Source of the DNA: Verrucomicrobiota bacterium
GTDB lineage: Bacteria > Verrucomicrobiota > Verrucomicrobiia > Opitutales > Opitutaceae
NCBI GenBank assembly: GCA_023443455.1
Contig: JAEZUE010000058.1
Span: 1 to 64,000 of the forward strand
Reading direction: 5' to 3'
Length of the DNA stretch: 64,000 nucleotides
Of this stretch, positions 51,223-59,241 are shown in pieces (positions within the stretch are counted from its first letter, which is position 1; the number at the start of each line of letters is the position of its first letter). The translations under genes and the position numbers were made by a program. The notes beneath the pieces were generated by a model. The model saw only the letters and a program-made list of their open reading frames with translations, ran no database searches and was not told the DNA's origin.

Positions 51223-51738
51223 TCAGCGGGTCGGCCCGTGGCCGACGGCCTGGTGACAGCGCACGCAGCCGAAAAGATCGGCCTTCTGTGTTGGATCGGT
51301 GGGCACACCGAGCGTGCCGTGGGCGGTGATTTCGGAAGTCAGTTCGCCGTGGCAGCGCACGCAGTTGGCCTCGAGCACCTTCGCGTTGCCCGGCTTGATG
51401 CGGATCGGCTCGGGAAAGTCCTGCAGGGTGAAGGCCTTCGAGTGGTAGTAGCCGTTGCTCGCCTTCACGAAGAGCTTGTGCACGACGTTGTCGTGCGGCA
51501 GGTGGCAGTCGTTGCAGGTGGCCGCGGCATGGTGCGAGCCGTGGCTCCAACCGTCGTACTCCTCCCGCATGATGTGGCAGTTCACGCACACCTTCGGGTC
51601 GTTCGAGAGGTACGACGTGCCATGGGCGGTGAAGAAGGTGTACAGCCCCGAGCCGACGAACACGCCGACGAACAGGGCCGCCATCCCGCTGACGATGCGG
51701 ACGGACCGGGACCAGGGGGTGTGCGGGCGGGAGGACAT
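51223..51738 (-). CDS. nrfH: Cytochrome c nitrite reductase small subunit (quinol dehydrogenase)
   Basis: 171-residue NapC/NirT-family tetraheme protein anchored by one N-terminal helix (GMAALFVGVFVGSGLYTFFT). Heme sites are CVNCH (51-55, followed by Met57 as in NrfH heme 1), CNDCH (75-79), CVRCH (126-130) and CVRCH (158-162). It oxidises menaquinol in the inner membrane and feeds NrfA. It precedes nrfA on the same strand with a short spacer, the typical nrfHA order. Anaerobic regulation is suggested by the FNR-like box at 51836-51849. Confidence 0.95.
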   Translation of the reverse strand: MSSRPHTPWSRSVRIVSGMAALFVGVFVGSGLYTFFTAHGTSYLSNDPKVCVNCHIMREEYDGWSHGSHHAAATCNDCHLPHDNVVHKLFVKASNGYYHSKAFTLQDFPEPIRIKPGNAKVLEANCVRCHGELTSEITAHGTLGVPTDPTQKADLFGCVRCHQAVGHGPTR

Positions 51739-51797
51739 CGGGGACTAGTCAGGATACGGCAGCGGCAACGCCCCATGGCAATCACGGAAAACCGTAT

Positions 51798-51821
51798 GCA
51801 TCGGTTCAGGAAAACCGATGC
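51798..51821. promoter_or_regulatory. Inverted repeat upstream of nrfH
   Basis: GCATCGGTT (51798-51806) and AACCGATGC (51813-51821) form a 9-bp palindrome with a 6-nt center, 60 bp upstream of the nrfH start. It could be a second regulatory site between the FNR box and the gene. Identity is unknown. Confidence 0.4.
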
Positions 51822-51835
51822 CCGACGCCGCGACA

Positions 51836-51849
51836 TTGACCTGGATCAA
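51836..51849 (-). promoter_or_regulatory. FNR/CRP-type box upstream of nrfHA
   Basis: TTGAC CTGG ATCAA (minus strand TTGAT CCAG GTCAA) matches the FNR consensus TTGAT-N4-ATCAA with one mismatch. The center is about 104 bp before the nrfH start. Anaerobic activation of nitrite ammonification by an FNR-family protein is well known elsewhere. The binding protein is not in this window. Confidence 0.7.
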
Positions 51850-51889
51850 ACGATGCGCAACCCGGCCGCGCAGTCCGGACGACCGACCG

Positions 51890-53134
51890 TCAAGCCGCCG
51901 ACGGCGACGCCGACTCCACCAACACCATGTGCGCGCGCCGCCGGCGTATCTGGAGCACGGTGAACTTCAGCCCGCCGTGCCGGAAAACGCCGCCGCCGCG
52001 CAGCAGCGGCCCGAGCCGGTCCGTCACGAAATCGCCGAGCACCGTCTCCGGCGCGCCCGCGACCGGCTGCAACGTGGTCTCCGCGATCTGCCCGAGCGCG
52101 ACGCCACCGCCCACCTTCCAACGCCCCGGCCCGAGCGCCACGAAGTCGATCGGCCCGGCGTCGAGATCGTCCTCGATTTCGCCGACGATCTCGTCGAGCA
52201 CGTCCTCGAGCGTGAGCAACCCGTGCACCTTGCCACCGGCATCCTTGACGACGGCAAAGTGGCATTTGCGGGCGATGAACAGCCGCAGCGCATCGCTGAG
52301 GTGGGCCGCCGGGTCGACGAAGAGCACCTGCCGCAGGAACGGGTGGATCTCCTTCGGCCGGTGTTCGGGCTCGACGGCGAAGATCTCCTTGAAGTTGGCG
52401 AACGCACAAATGCCGTCGGGCTCGGCCGTCTCGCTGACCGGGTAACGAGTGTGCAGGCTCTCGCGGGCGAGCTGCAGATTTTCGTCGGTGCTGCGATCGA
52501 GGCGGAAGAAGACGATCTGGTCGCGCGGCAACATGACCTGCGCGACGGTCGTCTCCCGCAACCGGGCGGCATTGACGATGATCTGCTCCTGCGAGGGGTC
52601 GATGAGGGAGCGGCCCTTCGCCAGACGCGCGAGGGTGATCAGGTCGGCCGCCTCCACCTCGGTGCCGCCGTGGCCTCCGCCCTTCTGCTTGAACAGCCGG
52701 GAAAACAGGTCGGTGAAGAAGATGACCGGCCGCAGCGCCGCGATGCTCCACTGCAACGGCCCGATGAGAAACGGGGCCAACCGCGCGCTGTAGGCGACGC
52801 CGAGCACCTTCGGCGCGATCTCCGTGCAGAAGAGCACCGCCACGGTGAACACACTCGAGAAGATCCAGATGTGCCGGTCGCCCCAGATCTGGTCGAACGC
52901 CGAGCCGGCGAAGGTCGCGCCGCCGGTGTGCGCCACCGTATTGAGGATCAGGATCGCAGCGATCGGCCGGTCCACATTGCGACGCAGCGCGAGCCAGGCT
53001 CCCGCGTGGCGCTTGCCCTCGCGTTGCATCGTCTCGAGCCGCACCGGATTGAGGCTGAGCAGGACCGCCTCGGCCAACGAACACAGGAACGAAACCACGA
53101 GCACGATCGCACAACTGGAAACGAAGATGAGCAT
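51890..53134 (-). CDS. HlyC/CorC-family transporter-like protein (CNNM, CBS pair)
   Basis: 414-residue membrane protein of the hemolysin C/CorC family linked to Mg/Co efflux or tolerance. The N-terminal CNNM transmembrane part has LIFVSSCAIVLVVSFLCSLA, AILILNTVAHTGGATFAGSA and VFTVAVLFCTEIAPKVLGVA. Two CBS domains follow (VAQVMLPRDQIVFFRLDRST, and LRLFIARKCHFAVVKDAGGK with VHGLLTLEDVLDEIVGEIED). A C-terminal CorC_HlyC domain follows (ALGPGRWKVGGG, VLGDFVTDRLGPLLRGG). Start ATG 53134 (MLIFVSS) or 53155. It lies upstream of nrfH on the same strand but behind the FNR box, so it is probably separate. It is divergent from the next gene. Confidence 0.9.
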   Translation of the reverse strand: MLIFVSSCAIVLVVSFLCSLAEAVLLSLNPVRLETMQREGKRHAGAWLALRRNVDRPIAAILILNTVAHTGGATFAGSAFDQIWGDRHIWIFSSVFTVAVLFCTEIAPKVLGVAYSARLAPFLIGPLQWSIAALRPVIFFTDLFSRLFKQKGGGHGGTEVEAADLITLARLAKGRSLIDPSQEQIIVNAARLRETTVAQVMLPRDQIVFFRLDRSTDENLQLARESLHTRYPVSETAEPDGICAFANFKEIFAVEPEHRPKEIHPFLRQVLFVDPAAHLSDALRLFIARKCHFAVVKDAGGKVHGLLTLEDVLDEIVGEIEDDLDAGPIDFVALGPGRWKVGGGVALGQIAETTLQPVAGAPETVLGDFVTDRLGPLLRGGGVFRHGGLKFTVLQIRRRRAHMVLVESASPSAA

Positions 53135-53239
53135 ACCCGCCCGACAGTTGAGCAAACCCTCCCGCCTTCAACTGCAACCGGCCGACGATCCCGCCCCGAC
53201 CTCTGGCGAAACCGCGTCCGCCGGCTACGGTGCGCACCG

Positions 53240-55750
53240 ATGCCGCGACTCCCCGCCTTCCTGCTCGCCCTATGCCTGCCCGCCGCCGCACCGGCGACCA
53301 CCCCCTCGGTCTTCGACGCCTCCCCGGCCTGGCCCGCTCCCTTTGTCGAACGCCTGAAGCCCGCCCCGGCGGGCAACATCCTCCGCCGCCTCACGGTCGA
53401 GGAACGCGTCGGCGAAGCCCGCCTCGCGGCACTCGTGCGCGTGCCGCTCTTCCTCCATGCCGACGAGCCCGGCGACCCGGCCGCCTGGGCGATCTTCGCC
53501 GCCGACGACCCACAACGGCTGCGCCCCCTGCCCTTCCAGCTCGACGACATCCGGCGCGACGAGGCCGGCCGCCTCACGCGTTGCCACCTGTACTTCGAAG
53601 TCTCGCTCGCCCCCTGGCAGCGGCGCCAGTTCCACCTCGTGCCCACAGCCCCGGCAACGGCCCCGACCGCGCCGCCCGCCCTGCGCGCGGAAGCCACCGC
53701 GACGGACATCACCCTCGCCGGCGACGACCTTTCGGTCACGTTCCGGCGCACCGGACCGCGCGCCGGAGCGCTCACCGCCCTCACCGCGGCCGGGCACGCC
53801 CTGGAGCTCCCCGACGGCTGGCTCGGCCCCGCGCTGACGTTGCTGCGCCAGAAGGCCGACTGCTCCCTGTTGCGCCGCACCGCGATCGACTACGCCGACC
53901 CCGCGTCGTTCGAAGTTCGCGAGGTCCGCTGGGGTACCGGTCCGCTGTTCGCCAAATTCGCCGTGCGAATCGGCCCACCGGGAGTCCCCGACGAGGCCGA
54001 GTTCGCCTACCTCGTGCCCCGCCGCGGCGCAGTTCTGATCCAGACCGAGCGCCTCGCACCGGCCGGCCCGCCGCAGGCGGAAGTCGTGGGCGCCGAGCAG
54101 CACCGCCTTCTCGCCGGCACGCTGCGCCTGGGCAACGACACGCGGGTCGTGCGCGTACCCGCCGGCCTGCGACACACGACCCGCGCCACGAACGGGCATT
54201 TCCTCGACGCCCTCGTCGACACCGAAAAGGGCATCGCCCTGCTCCCCGTGCCGGCGGTGCAGACCGGCGGCGGCGCGATCCGCCAAACCGGCGCCGACCG
54301 CGTCGAGATCGCCGGCGCCCCCACGTTCCGCCGCAACCCCGACGCCCACAGCGGCACGCTCCGCGCCTTCTGGGGCGAGTTGCGGTACGCGTTCACCACC
54401 GCCACCGACACCGCAGCGCTCTGGCATCTGGCCCGCCGCGAACTGCAGCCCCTGGTCGCGATCGTCGACCAGCCCGAGCTCGGTCCGGCCGACTGCCGGG
54501 CCGCCATGCCGGCGCTCGCCGAGCGGTTCCTGGAAATCCAATACTGGGGCCGGAACTGGCAGCAGGACGCCGCGATCCATTGGCTGCACCGCAACCGCCC
54601 CCGGGCCGATGCGCTGCTCACCGCCAAACCGGCCCCCGCCGAGACCGATCCCGCCTTCCACCTGCCGAAATGGGCGCGAAGCAGCCCGCCCTCCCCGCGC
54701 GATCCGAAGGACCAGGGCCGCATCGACCCCTACCATCTCGGCTATGGCGCCAGCCTGTTGCCGCTCTTCCGCCAACTCGCCCCCAACGACCGCCAGGCCC
54801 CGGCCGCCCGCGCGATCGGACTCGCCTCGCGTCAAGTCCACGGGCGGGTGAACCACGCCGGCTGGCCCTACATCGACTGCTTCGCCACCGCCTTCAACAT
54901 GCAGCTCGGCCCGCTCGGCCTCGCCCTCTTCGGCGGCCTCGGCGCCGAAGATCCCGCCCTCGCGACCTGGGCGCGCGACGCCCTCCGCGCCCCCGGCGTC
55001 ACCGGAATCTACGGACACGGCCAGCGCCCCTATCCGGGAGAAATCCGCCGGGCCGGACCATCGGACCTGCTCTACGAATGCATCTGCGACCTCCAGCTGC
55101 GCTCGCTCGAACTGGCGACCGGCGAGGATCTCGCGCTCCACCCCGCCGCGCTCGGGCGTTACCTCGACTGCGTCGACGTGACGGCGGACCTGCTACACCG
55201 CGACCTGCCCGGGGCCGAGCCGCGCAGCTGGGCCCGTGCGAACTTCTTCCGCGGCCAGGCGCACGACCATCGCTGGGAACTGTGGTCGGCCGCGCCGCTC
55301 CTCGGGCTCTTCGCGCACGCCGCGGACAAGGGCGAAATCGGCAGCACCGAGGCCGCCTACTGGCTCGTCGCACAAGGACAGCGCAAACAGCCGTGGGCCG
55401 AGCTGATGTGGTACGCGCACACGGACCTGCTGCTCGCGACCGTCGAGAAATGGCAGCCCCTCCGGCCCGGCCCCCCGTTGCCCGCGAACCTGCGACTCGA
55501 GACGACCGCCGGCGCCAATCGCCTCACCTGGTCCGCCTCCCCCGGAGCGGTCGGCTACCGCATCTACCGCGCCGAGCACGACGGCGGCCCGTGGCGCTGG
55601 CTCAATTCCCCCTATACCGGAACACCGGCCAGCCCGACCACCGGAACAAGCTTCACCGACCCGGACCCCTCTGGCGCCGACTACTTCGTGACCGCCGTCG
55701 ACGCCGACGGTCGGGAAAGCAACTGGGAACCGAGCGAGCCCAAACGCTGA
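53240..55750 (+). CDS. Large secreted protein, possibly YetA/PcRGLX-like polysaccharide lyase
   Basis: 836-residue exported protein. The signal peptide is MPRLPAFLLALCLPAAAPAT. The early region (LAALVRVPLFLHADEP, QRLRPLPFQLDDIRRDEA) and the beta-rich next region resemble the RIFT-barrel and beta-sandwich parts of YetA/exo-rhamnogalacturonan-lyase-like proteins. The middle and C-terminal part is alpha-rich (PYHLGYGASLLPLFRQLAPN, NHAGWPYIDCFATAFNM, LYECICDLQLRSLELATGED) as expected for an alpha/alpha toroid. A fibronectin type III-like domain closes the protein (NRLTWSASPGAVGYRIYRAE). I cannot confirm the family without profile search. Nearby GH3 and cdd genes do not form an obvious operon. Confidence 0.6.
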   Translation: MPRLPAFLLALCLPAAAPATTPSVFDASPAWPAPFVERLKPAPAGNILRRLTVEERVGEARLAALVRVPLFLHADEPGDPAAWAIFAADDPQRLRPLPFQLDDIRRDEAGRLTRCHLYFEVSLAPWQRRQFHLVPTAPATAPTAPPALRAEATATDITLAGDDLSVTFRRTGPRAGALTALTAAGHALELPDGWLGPALTLLRQKADCSLLRRTAIDYADPASFEVREVRWGTGPLFAKFAVRIGPPGVPDEAEFAYLVPRRGAVLIQTERLAPAGPPQAEVVGAEQHRLLAGTLRLGNDTRVVRVPAGLRHTTRATNGHFLDALVDTEKGIALLPVPAVQTGGGAIRQTGADRVEIAGAPTFRRNPDAHSGTLRAFWGELRYAFTTATDTAALWHLARRELQPLVAIVDQPELGPADCRAAMPALAERFLEIQYWGRNWQQDAAIHWLHRNRPRADALLTAKPAPAETDPAFHLPKWARSSPPSPRDPKDQGRIDPYHLGYGASLLPLFRQLAPNDRQAPAARAIGLASRQVHGRVNHAGWPYIDCFATAFNMQLGPLGLALFGGLGAEDPALATWARDALRAPGVTGIYGHGQRPYPGEIRRAGPSDLLYECICDLQLRSLELATGEDLALHPAALGRYLDCVDVTADLLHRDLPGAEPRSWARANFFRGQAHDHRWELWSAAPLLGLFAHAADKGEIGSTEAAYWLVAQGQRKQPWAELMWYAHTDLLLATVEKWQPLRPGPPLPANLRLETTAGANRLTWSASPGAVGYRIYRAEHDGGPWRWLNSPYTGTPASPTTGTSFTDPDPSGADYFVTAVDADGRESNWEPSEPKR

Positions 55751-55878
55751 TTCCACCGCTTGTGGCAAATGGCCTGGCCGGCCGGACCTATCGCTTGTCG
55801 CGACGGCACCCCTCTCGAAGCAGAAGGGTTTTGCCCCGCCCGCCGCCCTGCGACCAGACTCCGGCCACACCCTCCGCC

Positions 55879-56283
55879 ATGTCGTCACCCGCTTCCCTCT
55901 CCGAATTGATCGATGCCGCCCGCGAGGTGGCCAAACAGGCGTACGCCCCGTACTCGAAGTTTCGTGTCGGCGCGGCCGTGCGCGGCACGAGCGGTTCGCT
56001 CCACGTGGGCTGCAATGTCGAGAACGCCTCGTTCGGTCTGACCTGCTGCGCCGAGCGCAACGCGGTCTTCGCGGCGGTCGCCGCCGGAGAAACTCGCCTC
56101 ACCCACGTGGTGCTCTACACCCCGACGCAGGAACCCACGGCGCCCTGCGGAGCGTGCCGGCAGGTGCTGGCCGAGTTCGGTTCCGACATCCAGGTGCTCT
56201 CCCTGTGCGACGGCCCCGAACGCATCGAGACCACGGTCGCCGCACTCCTGCCGCACCCGTTCGGCCCGGGTGCATTGGCCTGA
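55879..56283 (+). CDS. cdd: Cytidine deaminase
   Basis: 134-residue homotetrameric zinc enzyme of pyrimidine salvage, converting cytidine to uridine. The zinc-binding and catalytic motifs are NVENASFGLTCCAERNAVFA, with Cys and the catalytic Glu, and TAPCGACRQVLAEF, with the two other cysteines. The N-terminal KQAYAPYSKFRVGAAV is typical. ATG 55879 has the start MSSPASLSELID. It lies alone between the large secreted protein and GH3. Confidence 0.96.
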   Translation: MSSPASLSELIDAAREVAKQAYAPYSKFRVGAAVRGTSGSLHVGCNVENASFGLTCCAERNAVFAAVAAGETRLTHVVLYTPTQEPTAPCGACRQVLAEFGSDIQVLSLCDGPERIETTVAALLPHPFGPGALA

Positions 56284-56381
56284 GCGCAACGCGCTCCACC
56301 GATTCAATAACCACCCGAGCGGCCGATTCTCCGCCGGGTTTCCCCATTGCGGCCCCGCGCGCCGCCACGCATCGCAGTGCC

Positions 56382-58562
56382 ATGCTTCCGCGCCTCGCCC
56401 CTGCCGCACTGCTCATCGCCTCCCTCACCATGTCCGCCGCCGAATCCCTTCCCTTCCGCAATCCGGAACTGCCCGCCGAAGAGCGGATCACCGACCTGAT
56501 CTCCCGCCTCACCTTGGAGGAGAAGATCGACTGCATGGCCCGCAGCGCCTCGGTGCCCCGCCTGGGCGTGCTCGGCTCGCCGCACATCGAGGGCTACCAC
56601 GGCGTGGCCCAGGGCGGCCCCAGCAACTGGGGACGCCGCAACCCGACCCCGACCACCCAGTTCCCCCAGGCGTACGGCCTCGGCGAGACCTGGGACCCGG
56701 AGCTGGTGCGCGCCGTCGCCGAGCAGGAGGCGACCGAGGCGCGCTACCTCTACCAGAGCGAAAAATACTCCCGCGCCGGACTCATCGTCCGCGCCCCCAA
56801 CGCCGACCTCGCCCGCGATCCCCGCTGGGGCCGCACCGAGGAGGTCTTCGGCGAGGACCCGTTCCTCGTCGGCACCCTCGCGACCGCCTTCACCCGCGGC
56901 CTCCAGGGCGACGACCCGCGCTACTGGAAGACCGCCGCGCTGCTGAAGCATTTCCTCGCCAACTCCAACGAGGACGGCCGCGAGTCCTCGTCCTCGAACT
57001 TCGACGACCGCCTCTGGCGCGAATACTACGCGAAGCCCTTCGAGATGGCCGTGCGCGAGGGCGGCTCCCGCGCGCTCATGGCCGCGTACAACGCCGTCAA
57101 CGGCACCCCGGCCCACGTGCATCCGATGCTCAACGACATCGTCGTCGGCGAATGGGGCGTCGACGGCATCGTCTGCACCGACGGCGGCGGCCTGCGCCTG
57201 CTCTTCGAGAAACACCGCGCCTTCCCCGACCTCCCGACCGCCGCCGCGGCCTGCGTGAAGGCCGGTATCAACCACTTCCTCGACCAGCACAAGGAGGCCG
57301 TGACCGAGGCCGTGCAACGCGGTCTGCTCTCCGAGGCCGAGCTCGACCACGCCCTGCGCGGGCTCTTCCGCATCTCGCTGCGGCTCGGCCTGCTCGACCC
57401 GGTGGAAGGCAATCCGTATTCGTCGATCGGTGCCGCCGGCGACCCCGAACCGTGGGCCCAGCCGGAGGCCCGGGCGCTCGTGCGCCGCGTCACCCAGCGC
57501 TCGATCGTGCTGCTCAGGAACGACGGCGCCCTGCTCCCGCTCGACCGCAAGGCGCTCGATTCCATCGCGGTCGTGGGCCCGCTCGCGAACTCCGTCCTGG
57601 CCGACTGGTACGGCGGCACCCCGCCCTACACCGTCACGCCGCGCGAGGGCATCGAGGCGGCGGTGAACCCCGCATTCAGCACCGACGAGGGAGTGGCCGT
57701 GCGCTGGGCGGGCGACATGTCGGAGGCGGCCGTCGAGTTCGCCCGCCAGGCCGACGTCGCGGTGGTCTGCGTGGGCAACCATCCCGAGGGCAACGCCGGC
57801 TGGGAGCGCGTGACCTCGCCCGCCGAGGGCAAGGAGGCCGTCGACCGCCGCGAACTCGGTCTCGCCCACGGGCAGGAGGACTTCATCCGCCGCATCTGCG
57901 AAGCGAACCCGCGCACGATCGTCGTGCTCGTCGCCAACTACCCGGTCGCGTTGCCGTGGGCCGCCGAGCACGCGCCCGCCATCGTGCACCTCACGCACGC
58001 CAGCCAGGAGCAGGGCCACGCCCTCGCCGACGTGCTCTTCGGCCTCGTGAACCCGGGCGGCAAGCTCAACCAGACCTGGCCGAAGTCCCTCGACCAGCTC
58101 CCGCCGATGATGGACTACGACCTGCGCCACGGCCGCACGTATCAGTACTTTGCTGGCGAGCCGCAGTACCCCTTCGGGTTCGGTTTGAGCTACACGACCT
58201 TCGCCCTCGCCAACCTGCGCACCAGCGCCGACACGCTACCGGCCACCGGCACGCTCGCCGTCGCGGTCGATCTGACCAACACCGGCGCCCGCGAGGGCGA
58301 CGAGGTGGTGCAGCTCTACGTGCGGTATCCCGCCTCGCAGGTGGCGCGACCGCTCAAGCAATTGCGCGGCTTCAAGCGAGTGACCGTCGCGCCCGGGCAG
58401 ACGACCACCGTCGAACTGCCGCTCGCCGCGCGCGACCTCGCCTACTGGGACGAGGCCACGAACGCGTGGCGCGTCGAGCCGGGCCCGGTCGAGCTGCTCG
58501 TCGGCACCTCGTCGGCCGACCAGGACCTCACGCAGGCCATGAGCATTGTCGTCGGGCCCTGA
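56382..58562 (+). CDS. Beta-glucosidase/xylosidase-like glycosyl hydrolase, GH3
   Basis: 726-residue exported GH3 enzyme. The signal peptide is MLPRLAPAALLIASLTMSAA. The TIM barrel has DLISRLTLEEKIDCMARSAS, RAPNADLARDPRWGRTEEVF, KHFLANSNEDGRESSSS and the nucleophile Asp in GVDGIVCTDGGGLRLL (about residue 267). The second alpha/beta domain has ADVAVVCVGNHPEGNAG. A C-terminal fibronectin-like domain ends with LVGTSSADQDLTQAMSIVVG. The LDPPGGNY-type region is intact. It acts on beta-linked oligosaccharides; the exact linkage is unclear. It fits the GH51 enzyme as part of hemicellulose use. Confidence 0.94.
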   Translation: MLPRLAPAALLIASLTMSAAESLPFRNPELPAEERITDLISRLTLEEKIDCMARSASVPRLGVLGSPHIEGYHGVAQGGPSNWGRRNPTPTTQFPQAYGLGETWDPELVRAVAEQEATEARYLYQSEKYSRAGLIVRAPNADLARDPRWGRTEEVFGEDPFLVGTLATAFTRGLQGDDPRYWKTAALLKHFLANSNEDGRESSSSNFDDRLWREYYAKPFEMAVREGGSRALMAAYNAVNGTPAHVHPMLNDIVVGEWGVDGIVCTDGGGLRLLFEKHRAFPDLPTAAAACVKAGINHFLDQHKEAVTEAVQRGLLSEAELDHALRGLFRISLRLGLLDPVEGNPYSSIGAAGDPEPWAQPEARALVRRVTQRSIVLLRNDGALLPLDRKALDSIAVVGPLANSVLADWYGGTPPYTVTPREGIEAAVNPAFSTDEGVAVRWAGDMSEAAVEFARQADVAVVCVGNHPEGNAGWERVTSPAEGKEAVDRRELGLAHGQEDFIRRICEANPRTIVVLVANYPVALPWAAEHAPAIVHLTHASQEQGHALADVLFGLVNPGGKLNQTWPKSLDQLPPMMDYDLRHGRTYQYFAGEPQYPFGFGLSYTTFALANLRTSADTLPATGTLAVAVDLTNTGAREGDEVVQLYVRYPASQVARPLKQLRGFKRVTVAPGQTTTVELPLAARDLAYWDEATNAWRVEPGPVELLVGTSSADQDLTQAMSIVVGP

Positions 58563-58654
58563 AGACGCTGGCGACAGTGCCCGGCCAGACTGCGAACCCG
58601 CAGGCCCGCGTGCTTGCGGAACGCGAGGAAGGCCGATGAGTAGAAACGGCAGTT

Positions 58655-58830
58655 CGGAAAGGTCACAGAGGCAGAGGAGAGCGGGAAGGAGAACACGGAG
58701 AGATGTTTGGCGAAATAACGCCGCGAGTTGGTACACTCACCCGAGAGGTGAACAGCGCGACGAACCATTTTCTCTCCGAACTCTCTGTGCTCTCGTGCCT
58801 TGCCTCTGTGCCCTCTGTGTCCAACTGCTG
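58655..58830. repeat. Inverted purine/pyrimidine low-complexity pair
   Basis: GTCACAGAGGCAGAGGAGAG (from about 58662) on one side, and GCCTCTGTGCCCTCTGTGTC (from about 58802) on the other, are approximately complementary. They enclose about 90 bp. Repeats of the CTCTGTG type are known from other environmental bacterial genomes; function is unknown. Confidence 0.5.
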
Positions 58831-59105
58831 AATTTGGGATGAAAGACCGGGCCTCCTCCGCGCTGTGTGCCCGCTGCGTCGCCGAACCCGGAACGCCCCG
58901 GCGAAAGGCCCTGTTTCTCGGCGCCCCACTTGCCAAGCTTTCCCGCCACCCCGCGAACAACTCGCGCGACGCGCCATCCGTACGGGGCGCTGCTGCGCCC
59001 TGCGGGGCCTCGGTCGACGGCCTTGGCGGCCGCCGTTACGCGACCAACATGCGGACCGGCCTCAGGGGGAATCCACCGGTCGCCGACCTGCCCTCAACGT
59101 TCCCT

Positions 59106-59232
59106 GTTCGAAGTTGGAAGTTGGAAGTTGGAAGTTGGAAGTTCGAAGTTGGAAGTTGGAAGTTCGCCCCCTTCCCCGTTCCGCCGTTCCGAGGTTCTTT
59201 CCGCTCTCCGGTTTCCGCTTTCCGGTTTCCGA
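59106..59232. repeat. Two adjacent heptamer tracts downstream of flhA
   Basis: GTTSGAA repeated with exact 7-bp period from 59106 to 59166 (GTTCGAA, four GTTGGAA, GTTCGAA, two GTTGGAA, then GTTCG). After a short gap, 59198-59232 has TTTCCGC, TCTCCGG, TTTCCGC, TTTCCGG, TTTCCGA. The second tract shares TTTCCGCTCTCCG with the tract inside the PepSY gene (32610-32622). Confidence 0.85.
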
Positions 59233-59241
59233 ATTCTCCTG

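Larger units (their letters stand above)
58563..59241. other. 679-bp spacer with low-complexity repeats
   Basis: No gene is supported. 58655-58705 is a purine-rich stretch (with CACAGAGGCAGAGGAGAG) and 58770-58830 is a pyrimidine-rich stretch (with CTCTGTGCCCTCTGTGTCC), roughly inverted to one another. Two adjacent heptamer tracts follow (59106-59166 and 59198-59232), ending 10 bp before the flhA stop. Frames covering this region have no recognisable protein features. Confidence 0.75.

Noticed and set aside
51836..51849. FNR-like box as regulator of the CorC-like gene
   Set aside because: It lies downstream of that gene's stop codon on the same strand and upstream of nrfH, so it fits nrfHA only.
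59106..59166. CRISPR-like direct repeat array
   Set aside because: The period is only 7 bp with no spacers, and no cas gene is present.
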